Notes under the pieces: generated by a model | Seen by the model: the letters and a program-made list of their open reading frames with translations, nothing else | Told to the model about the DNA's origin: nothing | Database searches by the model: none | Made by a program: the position numbers and the translations under genes | Origin: Prevotella bivia DSM 20514 | GTDB taxonomy: Bacteria > Bacteroidota > Bacteroidia > Bacteroidales > Bacteroidaceae | Direction of reading: 5' to 3' | Length of the DNA: 64,000 bases | Assembly: GCF_000262545.1 (NCBI RefSeq) | Contig: NZ_JH660660.1 | Span: 1,830,482-1,894,481 of the forward strand | Part shown: in pieces, positions 36,985 through 46,019 of the stretch | Layout: every line of letters starts with the position of its first letter | Numbering within the stretch: position 1 is the stretch's first letter

Positions 36985-37095
36985 GTTTTAACGAATTGGC
37001 AATTGAGAGTTGATAATTGAGAATTTTAACGAATTGGTAAATGTTATTGGACTTAATTTTCAACTCTCAACTCTCTATTCTCAATTCTCAATTAA
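36985..37095. repeat. TTGAGA/TCTCAA low-complexity inverted repeat
   Basis: TTTTAACGAATTGG occurs twice in direct orientation (about 36987 and 37024). AATTGAGAGTTGATAATTGAGAA lies on the left, and its inverted counterpart of CAACTCTC/TTCTCAATT words lies at 37060-37093. Fills the truA-transporter spacer and runs into the last codons of truA. Similar sequence occurs at 22090-22150. Confidence 0.7.
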
Positions 37096-37859
37096 TATAT
37101 TACTTCCCATAAAAACAACGCATTGCCAGGCATACTCTCACCTGCATCGCTTCGAGTTCCGCCATCAACAATGGCTTTAAACGCTTCAAGAGATAGTTTT
37201 CCTCGTCCTACATCCACTAAAGTACCCACTACAGCACGCACCATATTGCGAAGGAAGCGATTAGCAGAGATAATAAAGCACCAATCGGTGGGTTGTTCTT
37301 TAGAACTCAAAGGCATTGAAAGCTCTGCACGAATAGGAACCCAACGTGCCTCAGTAAGTTCGCAAATAGTAGTTTTTACATCGGCACCAGCCTTACAAAA
37401 ACATTTAAAATCTTTTGTTCCAATGAGATATTGTGCAGCTTCGTTCATCAAATCGAAATCGAGCGCATAACTCATATAGCAAGAATATTGGCGCTGATAG
37501 ATATTCTTCTGTGTATGCAAGTAATAATGATAGGTACGACGAGAGGCTGAAAAACGTGCATGAAGATCATTCGTTACAGGTTCTATCTTGCTTACTGAAA
37601 TGTCGTGAGGCAAGAGGCGATTTAAGCGATAAACCATTTGATGACAATCGACACTACCTGTAAAATCAAAGTGAGCTACCATCATACGAGCATGAACACC
37701 AGCATCGGTGCGCCCTGCACCAATAATGGCAATAGGTTCACGCAATAAAACAGAAATGGCTTTTTCTAAAGTTTCTTGTACCGACGATCCGTTTGGTTGA
37801 ATTTGCCAACCGTGATACTTACTACCGTCATAGGATAATGTGATAAAATAACGTTGCAT
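37092..37859 (-). CDS. truA: tRNA pseudouridine synthase A
   Basis: Makes pseudouridine at positions 38-40 of the tRNA anticodon arm. The protein has 255 residues. The catalytic aspartate is D52 in GRTDAGVHA; the N-terminal RYFITLSYDGSKYHGWQ is canonical, so the ATG at 37859 is certain. A -7 element (TAACTTTGC, minus strand, 37866-37874) ends 6 bases before this ATG, predicting an almost leaderless mRNA. It lies 23 bases after comEC and may also be read through from that operon. Follows comEC, xseB and xseA on the same strand. Confidence 0.96.
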   Translation of the reverse strand: MQRYFITLSYDGSKYHGWQIQPNGSSVQETLEKAISVLLREPIAIIGAGRTDAGVHARMMVAHFDFTGSVDCHQMVYRLNRLLPHDISVSKIEPVTNDLHARFSASRRTYHYYLHTQKNIYQRQYSCYMSYALDFDLMNEAAQYLIGTKDFKCFCKAGADVKTTICELTEARWVPIRAELSMPLSSKEQPTDWCFIISANRFLRNMVRAVVGTLVDVGRGKLSLEAFKAIVDGGTRSDAGESMPGNALFLWEVIY

Positions 37860-37865
37860 ACGTGT

Positions 37866-37874
37866 GCAAAGTTA
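37866..37874 (-). promoter_or_regulatory. -7 promoter element of truA
   Basis: TAACTTTGC on the minus strand, inside the 23-base comEC-truA gap and only 6 bases from the start codon. Confidence 0.5.
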
Positions 37875-37882
37875 CCATTTTT

Positions 37883-39454
37883 TTATCTAAACTTGATCCG
37901 CCTCCCAAAGAAAGTCATTAGCGTTAAGAGAATAAGGAGCATGAAATAGATTAAGATCACTTGTAAAACTGTAAGATGATGAATAGAGATACTAGCCTTT
38001 GGTAAAGTAGCAAGCCAATGAAGAGAGGTGTTGAGAAAGATGGTTGTAAAAGATAACACTTCAATAGCCAACCACTGTAAAGGGGCAAACCACACAAAAG
38101 CAAAGAAGGTTACCCCTGCATAAAGGATAATAGTGGTGCAAGGAATGGCAACAAAACTACTGAGAAGGAAGTAAGTGGAGAATTTAGAAAAATAGAAAGC
38201 CACTAAGGGGGCTGTACCTATTTGAGCCGAAAGTGTCATGGCAACCATCTGAGGAAACCATAATAACCATTTATGTTTAATGAAGAAATCTGAACAGAAC
38301 CATGCGTTGAAAATAGGATAAAACAAGAGAATGGAAGCTACAGCAGAGAACGACAATTGGAAACTTACATCAAACAGTGTCAGTGGATCGTAAAGAAGAA
38401 TGCAAAAAGCTGCCACTGCTAAGGTGTTGAGGGACATTTTATCACGCCCTAACAAAGCAATAAAAGAATAAACCGAAAGCATTAAAGCAGATCGGACAAC
38501 AGAGGGAGAAAAGCCTACTAAAAATACATAAGCCCAAATAGTAAGAAGAAGGAAAAGGTTTTTAAGCTCTTTTCGCTTGAATAGCGTTAAGATATTACCC
38601 AAGGACGTGAATAACATCCATAGAATGGCATAGATAATACTAAGATGTAATCCTGAAAGAGCAAGCACATGACTCGCTCCAGTAATGGAATAATCGTCTT
38701 TTAAACTTTTACTAATATACGATTTATCGCCCAGCATCATAGCGGAAACTACCGCTAGTTGGCTTTCATTAAGTGTAGTTTTTAGCAGTTTAGCATACTT
38801 TTGGCGTAGCACATTTGCCCGCAATAGTGTTCTATCTACAATATTCATAGGTGCTAAACTAACCTTTGCTATTTGCCATTGACTATCAAAGATAAAGAGT
38901 TCGGCGCCATAACCATGTAGCTTTAAGTATTCGGCATAATCAAAATGGGAGTTGATAAAGTTAGTAGGATGTTGCAATTCGCCATATAATTGCACGCCAT
39001 CGGCTAAATGTAGGGTGGAGTAATGCTGGGTAATGGTATCTCGTAAGATAGAGGCTTTTATCTTTAATGGTACTTTTTGGGTAAGGATTAACATATCTGC
39101 TTGCATAACTTTACCATGCTGAATAGGTTCGGTAAGCAATACCGCATTGTACAAACGCTTACCTCTAGGTAGTTTTATCCCTAGCTTAGAATAGGAAAAA
39201 GAAGCCAAAAAACCACCTAAAGACACAAGAAGCGCAAAGACACATAGACTTTGCCCTAGCTTCTTCCTACTTAAAAATAAACTTGTGAGTAGACTAGTAA
39301 GCAAAAGGAAAGCCCAAAGATAACACGGAATAGATGCATAAAAGCTATAACCTAGACTTATTCCAATGATGAGCATCAGAACAAGCCTCAACATAGGGTA
39401 TAGATGAATATCAATCTCTTGCGAGGGCGTACTCGTCAGAAATTGTGCTTCCAT
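37883..39454 (-). CDS. comEC: ComEC/Rec2 family competence membrane protein
   Basis: Inner-membrane protein of 523 residues. It contains the N-terminal soluble DUF4131-type domain between the first helices and about residue 200, then the competence domain (about 215-510) with many helices, including the conserved HVLALSGLHLSI near 252-263. The C-terminal metallo-beta-lactamase nuclease domain seen in Bacillus ComEC is absent, as is common in Bacteroidetes. Likely role is passage of single-stranded DNA during uptake. Lies between the exonuclease VII genes and truA. Confidence 0.9.
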   Translation of the reverse strand: MEAQFLTSTPSQEIDIHLYPMLRLVLMLIIGISLGYSFYASIPCYLWAFLLLTSLLTSLFLSRKKLGQSLCVFALLVSLGGFLASFSYSKLGIKLPRGKRLYNAVLLTEPIQHGKVMQADMLILTQKVPLKIKASILRDTITQHYSTLHLADGVQLYGELQHPTNFINSHFDYAEYLKLHGYGAELFIFDSQWQIAKVSLAPMNIVDRTLLRANVLRQKYAKLLKTTLNESQLAVVSAMMLGDKSYISKSLKDDYSITGASHVLALSGLHLSIIYAILWMLFTSLGNILTLFKRKELKNLFLLLTIWAYVFLVGFSPSVVRSALMLSVYSFIALLGRDKMSLNTLAVAAFCILLYDPLTLFDVSFQLSFSAVASILLFYPIFNAWFCSDFFIKHKWLLWFPQMVAMTLSAQIGTAPLVAFYFSKFSTYFLLSSFVAIPCTTIILYAGVTFFAFVWFAPLQWLAIEVLSFTTIFLNTSLHWLATLPKASISIHHLTVLQVILIYFMLLILLTLMTFFGRRIKFR

Positions 39455-39502
39455 TGCTAGAACAAAATACGATAAAGGTTAGAGCTAACAAAGTTTAATT
39501 GG

Positions 39503-39691
39503 TTATTCTTTTTTAAGGAGTGCTTGAATGTCCTTATCAGTCTGTGTTAAACGATCTTTGCAAAGTTTCACTAGTTCTTGTGCTTTCTTTAATTGGGTGG
39601 TCATTGATTCAAGATCCATTTCGCCATCTTCCATCTTTGCTACAATATCTTCTAACTGCTTTACAGCCTCTTCATAATTTATCTTTTTCAT
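39503..39691 (-). CDS. xseB: Exodeoxyribonuclease VII small subunit
   Basis: Coiled-coil subunit of 62 residues that assembles in several copies on XseA. The family pattern YEEAVKQLEDIVAKMEDGEM at residues 5-24 is clear. It starts 4 bases after the xseA stop, so the two are made together. Confidence 0.94.
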   Translation of the reverse strand: MKKINYEEAVKQLEDIVAKMEDGEMDLESMTTQLKKAQELVKLCKDRLTQTDKDIQALLKKE

Positions 39692-39695
39692 TTGT

Positions 39696-40997
39696 TTATT
39701 TTTTTACGATTGATTTTACTTCACCTTCCGACAATTTCGTTGTTAAAACATCACCATCTTTTAGTTGATTAGCATTGGTAATTACCTTTCCATTGCTTAA
39801 TGTCATACTGTATCCTCGTTTTAATAAAATCTCAGGATCAAGCGATTTTAGCTTCTGCTCTATTAAGTTGATGTGATATTTATTATCTGTTATAGTGCGT
39901 TGAACTCCCGATAGTAATTGGTTGTAACGTATTTCTACTTTATGCTGTTCTTGATGTAAATAAGCCGTCATTGTTGTTATCATTTTTTGCAACAAACGGT
40001 CAAGATGAAACTCTTGTTGAGTTTTTACTACGGAGAAGAGCAAAGGTACACGTGAAGCCAAATTGTTGAGATGATTATACTCCCTTTCTAAACGGAGATG
40101 AACATAATCATGAATATTTTTTTCTGCTTCTAATACACGAGAAAGAGTACTACTTAATCGCTCGATCAAGAAAGCAGCAGCGGCAGTTGGCGTCTTAACT
40201 TTAAGAAAAGATACAAGATCGAGTACACTCTCATCACGATCGTGTCCAATACCAGTGATGATAGGTAAGGGGAAGTTAGCTACATTCTCTGCCAATAAAA
40301 GCGTATCAAAACTACTCAAATCAGCCGTAGCACCGCCTCCTCGAATAATTACTACCACATCAAATTCCTCTTCGCGTGCATTGATTTCATTCAAGCAAGC
40401 AATAATATCTCCTTCAGCCCTATTGCCTTGCATCGTGGCTTGGAAAAGCTCGGTTTGGAAAGTTAATCCAAATTCGTTATTGGCTAGTTGGTTGCAAAAG
40501 TCGCCATAACCTGCTGCGGTGTTAGAAGAGATAATAGCAATGCGTGAAGCAAAGGACGAGAGTCGTAATTCTTTTTGTAAATCGAAAACCCCTTCGTCCT
40601 TTAATTGGGCTATAATCTCATTACGCTTACGCATCATATCACCCATTGTAAACTCAGGATTGATGTCTTCCACTATCCAAGAAAAGCCATATTGTACATG
40701 GAATTGTGGAGAAACTTGCACCATTATTTTCATACCAGCATGAAGAGTTTGACCAGTTATCCGCTCAAAGTATAGCTTTATTTGCGACCATGTACTAGCC
40801 CAGCATCTTCCTGAAGCTCGTGCTATAATATTATTTGAAGTCTCATCCTTCTGAACAAACTCCATATAGCAATGCCCTCTATTCTCATTCATTTGCGATA
40901 ATTCAGCCTCTAACCAATATGAACCACGTATCTGAAGCCGAATAACTTCAGATACAAGTTCGTTCAAATCCTTTAAAGAGAGAGCTTGTATATTCAT
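39696..40997 (-). CDS. xseA: Exodeoxyribonuclease VII large subunit
   Basis: Catalytic subunit of the nuclease that degrades single-stranded DNA to oligonucleotides. The protein has 433 residues: an OB-fold (about 1-105), the catalytic domain with RGGGATADLSSFD near 228-240 and GIGHDRDES near 258-266, and a long C-terminal helical part that binds XseB. First gene of xseA-xseB-comEC-(truA). A minus-strand -7 element at 41030-41038 (TACTTTTGC) gives a leader of about 30 bases. Confidence 0.95.
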   Translation of the reverse strand: MNIQALSLKDLNELVSEVIRLQIRGSYWLEAELSQMNENRGHCYMEFVQKDETSNNIIARASGRCWASTWSQIKLYFERITGQTLHAGMKIMVQVSPQFHVQYGFSWIVEDINPEFTMGDMMRKRNEIIAQLKDEGVFDLQKELRLSSFASRIAIISSNTAAGYGDFCNQLANNEFGLTFQTELFQATMQGNRAEGDIIACLNEINAREEEFDVVVIIRGGGATADLSSFDTLLLAENVANFPLPIITGIGHDRDESVLDLVSFLKVKTPTAAAAFLIERLSSTLSRVLEAEKNIHDYVHLRLEREYNHLNNLASRVPLLFSVVKTQQEFHLDRLLQKMITTMTAYLHQEQHKVEIRYNQLLSGVQRTITDNKYHINLIEQKLKSLDPEILLKRGYSMTLSNGKVITNANQLKDGDVLTTKLSEGEVKSIVKK

Positions 40998-41029
40998 ATT
41001 TGGAGTATTATATCACATTACACTATACT

Positions 41030-41038
41030 GCAAAAGTA
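41030..41038 (-). promoter_or_regulatory. -7 promoter element of xseA
   Basis: TACTTTTGC on the minus strand, 32 bases before the xseA ATG. Confidence 0.5.
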
Positions 41039-41114
41039 TATTATTTTTTTTTATAAAGGTGAGAACTTGGGAAAAATAAATAAACGTAGAGCGAAAAGAA
41101 TACTTTATTTTTAG

Positions 41115-41123
41115 TAAATTTGC
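41115..41123 (+). promoter_or_regulatory. -7 promoter element of the MATE transporter operon
   Basis: TAAATTTGC, 17 bases before the ATG at 41141. It overlaps an upstream TTG (41120) and so rules that start out. Confidence 0.55.
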
Positions 41124-41140
41124 AAACATACAATTTTAAT

Positions 41141-42535
41141 ATGGATAATAAACAAGCGACACTGGAACTTGGCACCAAACCAATAGGGAAACTCCTTCTT
41201 CAATACGCTTTGCCAGCTATTATTGCAATGATTGCTTCGTCATTGTATAACATTATTGACCGTATTTTTATAGGTCAGTATGTTGGGCCAATGGCTATTT
41301 CTGGTTTAGCCATCACTTTCCCTTTTATGAACCTTGGAGCAGCTTTTGGAGCTGCTATTGGTGTGGGATCCTCTACATCTATTAGCGTAAAACTTGGACA
41401 AAAAGACTATGCTACGGCAGAAAATCTTTTAGGAAATACGATCATACTTAATATCATTATTGGTTTGAGCTTTGGCTTCATTAGCTTAATCTTCCTTGAG
41501 CCTATCTTACGCTTCTTTGGAGCTAGTGCTACAACATTACCATACGCTAAAAGCTTTATGCAAATTATCTTAGCAGGCAATGTCGTCTCACACATGTATT
41601 TTAGTATGAATGCAGTGTTGCGCGCTGCATCGAAACCTCGCCACGCCATGATGGCTACTATCTTTACAGTAGTAATGAATATTATCCTTGATGCTATCTT
41701 TATATGTTGGCTAGGTTGGGGGATCAAAGGAGCAGCTTTCGCCACTGTTATTTCTCAAGCACTTGCGCTTTGTTGGCAAATGTCTTTGTTTGCAGATAAG
41801 ACACAACTATTACATCTCAAACAAGGTATTTATCGCTTAAAGAAACGTTTGGTTAATAACATTATCAGTGTGGGAGTTTCACCTTTCTTGATGAACCTTT
41901 GTGCGTGCATCATCGTCATCTTTATGAATAATCAGTTGGTAAAATATGGTGGTGATATGGCTGTAGGTGCTTATGGTATTGCAAATAGTATTGCAACTAT
42001 TTTTGTAATGTTCGTTATAGGGCTTAATCAAGGAATGCAGCCTATAGCAGGTTATAATTACGGATCACAACAGATTGATCGGTTGCTTTATGTGCTGAAA
42101 CTTACTATCATAGGTGCTACACTAGTAATGACAGCAGGATGGCTATTGAGTATCTTTGCCCCTTATTATTGTGCGCGCCTCTTTACAAAAGATCCCGATC
42201 TTATTCGCCATTCGATAAAAGCTATCCATATTAATATGATGATGTTTTTGCTTATAGGATCACAAATGGTTACCTCTTTCTTTTTCTTATGTATTGGAAA
42301 GGTAAAGATAAGCATTTTCTTATCCTTATCAAGACAATTATTAATACTTCTTCCTGCACTTTATATCTTACCACTTTTCTATCGTCTTGATGGTGTGTGG
42401 TATGCGTTGCCTGTGAGCGATTCCACAGCATGGCTTATTAGTATAAGTATCCTTATATGGAATATAAGAAAATTAAAAGCGGAACAACAGAAGAATACTA
42501 TCCCTAACAATAAAGAATTATGGAAAACGAATTAA
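41141..42535 (+). CDS. MATE family efflux transporter
   Basis: Multidrug and toxin extrusion-type cation antiporter of 464 residues with twelve predicted helices in two six-helix halves. Typical segments are LPAIIAMIASSLYNIIDRIFIGQ near 22-44 and the second-half LNQGMQPIAGYNYG near 288-301. Substrate unknown. The reading frame overlaps the next gene by 16 bases, so translation is coupled. First gene of an operon that continues with a cytidylate kinase-like protein, a small membrane protein and rfbB. Confidence 0.92.
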   Translation: MDNKQATLELGTKPIGKLLLQYALPAIIAMIASSLYNIIDRIFIGQYVGPMAISGLAITFPFMNLGAAFGAAIGVGSSTSISVKLGQKDYATAENLLGNTIILNIIIGLSFGFISLIFLEPILRFFGASATTLPYAKSFMQIILAGNVVSHMYFSMNAVLRAASKPRHAMMATIFTVVMNIILDAIFICWLGWGIKGAAFATVISQALALCWQMSLFADKTQLLHLKQGIYRLKKRLVNNIISVGVSPFLMNLCACIIVIFMNNQLVKYGGDMAVGAYGIANSIATIFVMFVIGLNQGMQPIAGYNYGSQQIDRLLYVLKLTIIGATLVMTAGWLLSIFAPYYCARLFTKDPDLIRHSIKAIHINMMMFLLIGSQMVTSFFFLCIGKVKISIFLSLSRQLLILLPALYILPLFYRLDGVWYALPVSDSTAWLISISILIWNIRKLKAEQQKNTIPNNKELWKTN

Positions 42536-43143
42536 TTATTAATATAGGTAGACAACTAGGTAGTGGCGGTAGAGCCGTTGCCGAACTACTCGCAAAGCGG
42601 TTTGGTTGCCAATTCTATGATAAGGAAATCCTCAATATAGCTGCTAAAGAAAGTGGCTTTTCTGAGAAGTTCTTCGAACAAAACGATGAGCAGAAAGGTT
42701 TCTTTAAGTCGCTCTGCAATTTTCGTTTACCTATGATGGGCGATAATGATTTCTATAAAAACAACTTCTCACAAGAGAGCTTATATCAACTACAAAGTGA
42801 AGCTATTTTAGAAGCTGCAGAAAAGAGTCCACGATGCGTTTTCGTGGGAAGAACAGCCGATTATATTCTTCGTGAAAAAAAGAATATGATTAATATCTTC
42901 ATAACAGCACCATTTGATAAGCGTGTTGAGAACATTTGTCAACGCACGAAGTGTACAAAGGAGAAGGCACAGAAGATCCTCGAAAAGGGTGATGAAATTC
43001 GCTCAAAATATTATAATTACTACACGGGTAAAGAATGGGGACATGCTACAAGTTACGACCTATGTATCGACTCTCATTTGCTTGGTATAGAGAATACTGT
43101 TTGCTATATTGCAGAGTTGATCCAGAAGAAATTTAATTTATAA
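42520..43143 (+). CDS. Cytidylate kinase-like family protein
   Basis: P-loop kinase of 207 residues belonging to the 'cytidylate kinase 2' group. It opens with NIGRQLGSGGRAVAELLAKR (residues 7-26), where GSGG replaces the usual GxxGxGK/T P-loop form, then FYDKEIL near 33-39 and VGRTADYIL near 110-118. It lacks the full length and CMP-binding domain of canonical Cmk, so its true substrate is uncertain. Start overlaps the MATE gene by 16 bases. Why a transporter and such a kinase should be coupled is not evident. Confidence 0.85.
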   Translation: MENELIINIGRQLGSGGRAVAELLAKRFGCQFYDKEILNIAAKESGFSEKFFEQNDEQKGFFKSLCNFRLPMMGDNDFYKNNFSQESLYQLQSEAILEAAEKSPRCVFVGRTADYILREKKNMINIFITAPFDKRVENICQRTKCTKEKAQKILEKGDEIRSKYYNYYTGKEWGHATSYDLCIDSHLLGIENTVCYIAELIQKKFNL

Positions 43144-43183
43144 GGAGAATATCTATAAAATAAGCTTTCTAAAAATATAAGAT

Positions 43184-43381
43184 ATGACACGTGCAAGAGC
43201 CCTTATAATATGGAGTATTGTCGGGCTATTTATTATTATATGTATTGTAGTGAGCTATGTTTTTGGATATATTAGCACCAATATTTTGATAACTATTTCC
43301 TTAGCATTTGTAGCCCTCTCTACTAGCATTATTCTAATGATCGTCAGGAAGCTTCCCCAAGAGAATAGACAAGACATTTAA
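43184..43381 (+). CDS. Small two-helix membrane protein
   Basis: Protein of 65 residues with helices at about 7-28 and 31-51 and a basic C-terminal tail. No family recognised. Placed between the kinase-like gene (40 bases away) and rfbB (22 bases away) on the same strand, so likely co-transcribed. Confidence 0.65.
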   Translation: MTRARALIIWSIVGLFIIICIVVSYVFGYISTNILITISLAFVALSTSIILMIVRKLPQENRQDI

Positions 43382-43403
43382 TAAAAAACAATACTATAAA
43401 AAG

Positions 43404-44558
43404 ATGAAGACATATCTAGTTACAGGAGCTGCTGGTTTTATCGGCGCTAACTTCATTAAGTATTTGCTTAACAAGAAGTATCAAAACGAGGATATCAAAG
43501 TAATTGTTCTCGATGCACTAACTTATGCAGGCAATTTAGGTACTATCAAAGCCGACATTGACAACAAGCGTTGTTTCTTTGTAAAGGGAGATATTCGTGA
43601 TGCTCAATTGCTCGATAAGCTATTTGCAGAACACGACATTGATTACCTTGTCAATTTTGCAGCAGAAAGCCATGTCGATCGTTCTATCGAAGATCCTCAG
43701 CTATTCCTTTCTGTAAACATCTTGGGTACACAATGCCTTATGGATGCCGCTAAGCGTGCATGGGTAACAGGTAAAGATGCGCAAGGCTATCCTACATGGA
43801 AGGCTGGTAAGCGTTATCATCAGGTATCTACCGATGAGGTGTATGGCTCACTAGGTGCTGAAGGCTATTTTACAGAAGCTACACCGCTCTGCCCTCATAG
43901 CCCATATTCGGCATCTAAGACAAGTGCCGATCACTTCGTAATGGCATACAAAGATACTTTCCACATGCCTGTTAGTATTACACGATGCTCTAACAACTAT
44001 GGTCCTTATCACTTCCCAGAGAAGCTGATACCATTAATTATCAACAACATTCTTAAAGGCAAGAGCCTTCCTGTATATGGAGAGGGCTTAAATGTACGCG
44101 ACTGGCTCTATGTAGAGGATCATTGCAAAGCCATTGATATGGTGGTGCGTGAGGGGCGCGAAGGTGAGGTTTACAACGTAGGTGGACACAATGAAATGAA
44201 GAATATTGACATCGTAAAGCTCACTATTAAGACCATCCACGATATGATGGAAGCTGATAAGAGCTTGCGTAAGATATTAAAAAAGCAAGAGAAAGATGCT
44301 AACGGCGATATTACCATCGATTGGATCAATAATGCTCTTATTACCCATGTACCCGATCGCTTAGGACACGACGCACGCTATGCTATCGATCCTACTAAGA
44401 TTAAGAACGAACTGGGCTGGTATCCTGAAACAATGTTTGCTGAAGGCATTGTGAAAACTATCAAATGGAATCTTGAAAATCAGCAGTGGATAGAAGAGGT
44501 TACTTCAGGCGATTACCAAAAGTATTACGATATGATGTACACCCAAAAGGGGCGTTAA
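43404..44558 (+). CDS. rfbB: dTDP-glucose 4,6-dehydratase
   Basis: Converts dTDP-glucose to dTDP-4-keto-6-deoxyglucose, the second step to dTDP-rhamnose and other deoxysugars of surface polysaccharides. Short-chain dehydrogenase fold of 384 residues; NAD motif GAAGFIG at 8-14, STDEVYG near 144-150, and catalytic Y168xxxK172 in PYSASK. Some 30 residues longer than the enterobacterial enzyme because of an insert near 115-138 (TGKDAQGYPTWKAGKRY). The partners rfbA, rfbC and rfbD are not in the window. A terminator follows at 44571. Confidence 0.94.
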   Translation: MKTYLVTGAAGFIGANFIKYLLNKKYQNEDIKVIVLDALTYAGNLGTIKADIDNKRCFFVKGDIRDAQLLDKLFAEHDIDYLVNFAAESHVDRSIEDPQLFLSVNILGTQCLMDAAKRAWVTGKDAQGYPTWKAGKRYHQVSTDEVYGSLGAEGYFTEATPLCPHSPYSASKTSADHFVMAYKDTFHMPVSITRCSNNYGPYHFPEKLIPLIINNILKGKSLPVYGEGLNVRDWLYVEDHCKAIDMVVREGREGEVYNVGGHNEMKNIDIVKLTIKTIHDMMEADKSLRKILKKQEKDANGDITIDWINNALITHVPDRLGHDARYAIDPTKIKNELGWYPETMFAEGIVKTIKWNLENQQWIEEVTSGDYQKYYDMMYTQKGR

Positions 44559-44570
44559 AACAAAATAATC

Positions 44571-44611
44571 AAGAGCTAGACTGTGAAAAATATTCAGTCT
44601 AGCTCTTTTCT
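44571..44611 (+). terminator. Terminator after rfbB
   Basis: Perfect 13-bp stem AAGAGCTAGACTG (44571-44583) with CAGTCTAGCTCTT (44595-44607), 11-base loop, short T run. Confidence 0.88.
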
Positions 44612-44638
44612 ATTAATATATAAAACCTAATAAAAGTA

Positions 44639-45820
44639 ATGAAAAAGATCTTATTACTTGGCTCTGGGGAGCTAGGAAAGGAGTTTACCATAGCTGCAAA
44701 ACGTGCAGGACAATATGTTATTGCTTGTGATCATTACAACAATGCGCCTGCTATGCAAGTGGCTGACGAACGTGAGGTTATCAATATGCTAGATGGTGAT
44801 GCGCTACAAGCTATCGTTGAGAAGCACGCTCCAGATATGATTATCTGTGAAATAGAAGCTATCCGAACCGAGAAACTGTTCGACTTTGAAGCACAGGGTA
44901 TACAAGTAGTTCCCTCTGCAAAAGCTGTTAACTATACGATGAACCGTCGTGCTATTCGCGATCTTGCTTCACAAAAACTGGGCTTGCGCACTGCAAAATA
45001 TCGCTATGCTAGCACTTACGACGAATTTACTGTAGCCGTAAACGAAATCGGTATTCCTTGTGTGGTAAAGCCATTGATGAGTTCTAGCGGACATGGTCAA
45101 AGTTATATTCACGAAAAGAACGACATTGATCCTGCTTTCCATGCAGCAATGGAGGGCGCACGTGGCGATGTTAAGGAGATCATCATCGAAGAGTTTATCC
45201 ACTTCGATCGTGAATTTACCCTCCTCACTGTAACCCAAAAGAATGGTAAAACTCTTTTCTGCCCTCCTATCGGTCATGTGCAAAAAGGGGGCGATTTCCG
45301 TGAGAGCTGGTTACCCTTTGCACTTCCTGAAACTGCTTTAAAAGAGGCTCAACACATAGCAAAAGAAGTTACTAGTGCGCTAACAGGTTATGGTATTTGG
45401 GGCGTAGAATTCTTCTATACTACCGATGGAGAAGTAATCTTTTCTGAACTTTCTCCTCGACCACACGACACTGGTATGGTAACACTTGCCCACACAACCA
45501 ATCTTAGTGAGTTTGAACTCCACTTCCGTGCTGCTATGGGATTTCCTATCCCAGCCATTCACTTAGAGCATGCTGGTTGTTCGGCAGTTATCCTATCACC
45601 TATAGAGAGTGATAAACAGCTAGATTACAATCTCACTGCTGCTTATGAAGAAGATAAGACTTATATTCGCATCTTTGGCAAGCCTGTAGCTCATGTAGGC
45701 AGACGCATGGGAATAGCTCTTTGCTATGATGATATTGATACTGATATTGATAAGTTGAGAGAGCGTACAAAAGCTGTAGCACAAGCCGTACTCGGTACTG
45801 ATCCCTATATGAAGAAATAG
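44639..45820 (+). CDS. purT: Formate-dependent phosphoribosylglycinamide formyltransferase PurT
   Basis: ATP-grasp enzyme of purine synthesis that uses formate instead of 10-formyl-THF to formylate GAR. It has 393 residues, the usual length. Visible features: N-terminal [13 protein letters not shown] (residues 3-15), the ATP-grasp part with [16 protein letters not shown] near 141-156, and [13 protein letters not shown] near 271-283. A terminator separates it from rfbB. Its own promoter is not obvious in the 28 bases between terminator and ATG. Formate use fits an anaerobic fermenter. Confidence 0.95.
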   Translation: MKKILLLGSGELGKEFTIAAKRAGQYVIACDHYNNAPAMQVADEREVINMLDGDALQAIVEKHAPDMIICEIEAIRTEKLFDFEAQGIQVVPSAKAVNYTMNRRAIRDLASQKLGLRTAKYRYASTYDEFTVAVNEIGIPCVVKPLMSSSGHGQSYIHEKNDIDPAFHAAMEGARGDVKEIIIEEFIHFDREFTLLTVTQKNGKTLFCPPIGHVQKGGDFRESWLPFALPETALKEAQHIAKEVTSALTGYGIWGVEFFYTTDGEVIFSELSPRPHDTGMVTLAHTTNLSEFELHFRAAMGFPIPAIHLEHAGCSAVILSPIESDKQLDYNLTAAYEEDKTYIRIFGKPVAHVGRRMGIALCYDDIDTDIDKLRERTKAVAQAVLGTDPYMKK

Positions 45821-45942
45821 GAGCTGGCGGAACTATAACTCTTTTAACTCCTAAGCCCAACTTATTCCTGTGAAACATTACCTTCTCCTATGATAGACGT
45901 AGTGGGATTATCTTAAAATATTGAGCATATAGCAAAATGAAA

Positions 45943-45985
45943 TGAACCTCGAAAGTGTTATTCAACTTTCGGGGTTCACTTTATT
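45943..45985. terminator. Hairpin terminator between purT and the GH125 gene
   Basis: TGAACCTCGAAAGT (45943-45956) pairs with ACTTTCGGGGTTCA (45965-45978), one G-U pair, followed by CTTTATTT. Arms contain the CGAAAGT/ACTTTCGGGG core also seen at 21359 and 59059, but the loop differs. Confidence 0.7.
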
Positions 45986-46019
45986 TGTAGTTCCTAATTA
46001 AGTCGTATTGAGAGTCATT

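Noticed and set aside
44571..44638. Riboswitch before purT
   Set aside because: The visible hairpin is a simple terminator for rfbB, with only about 30 bases left before the purT ATG.
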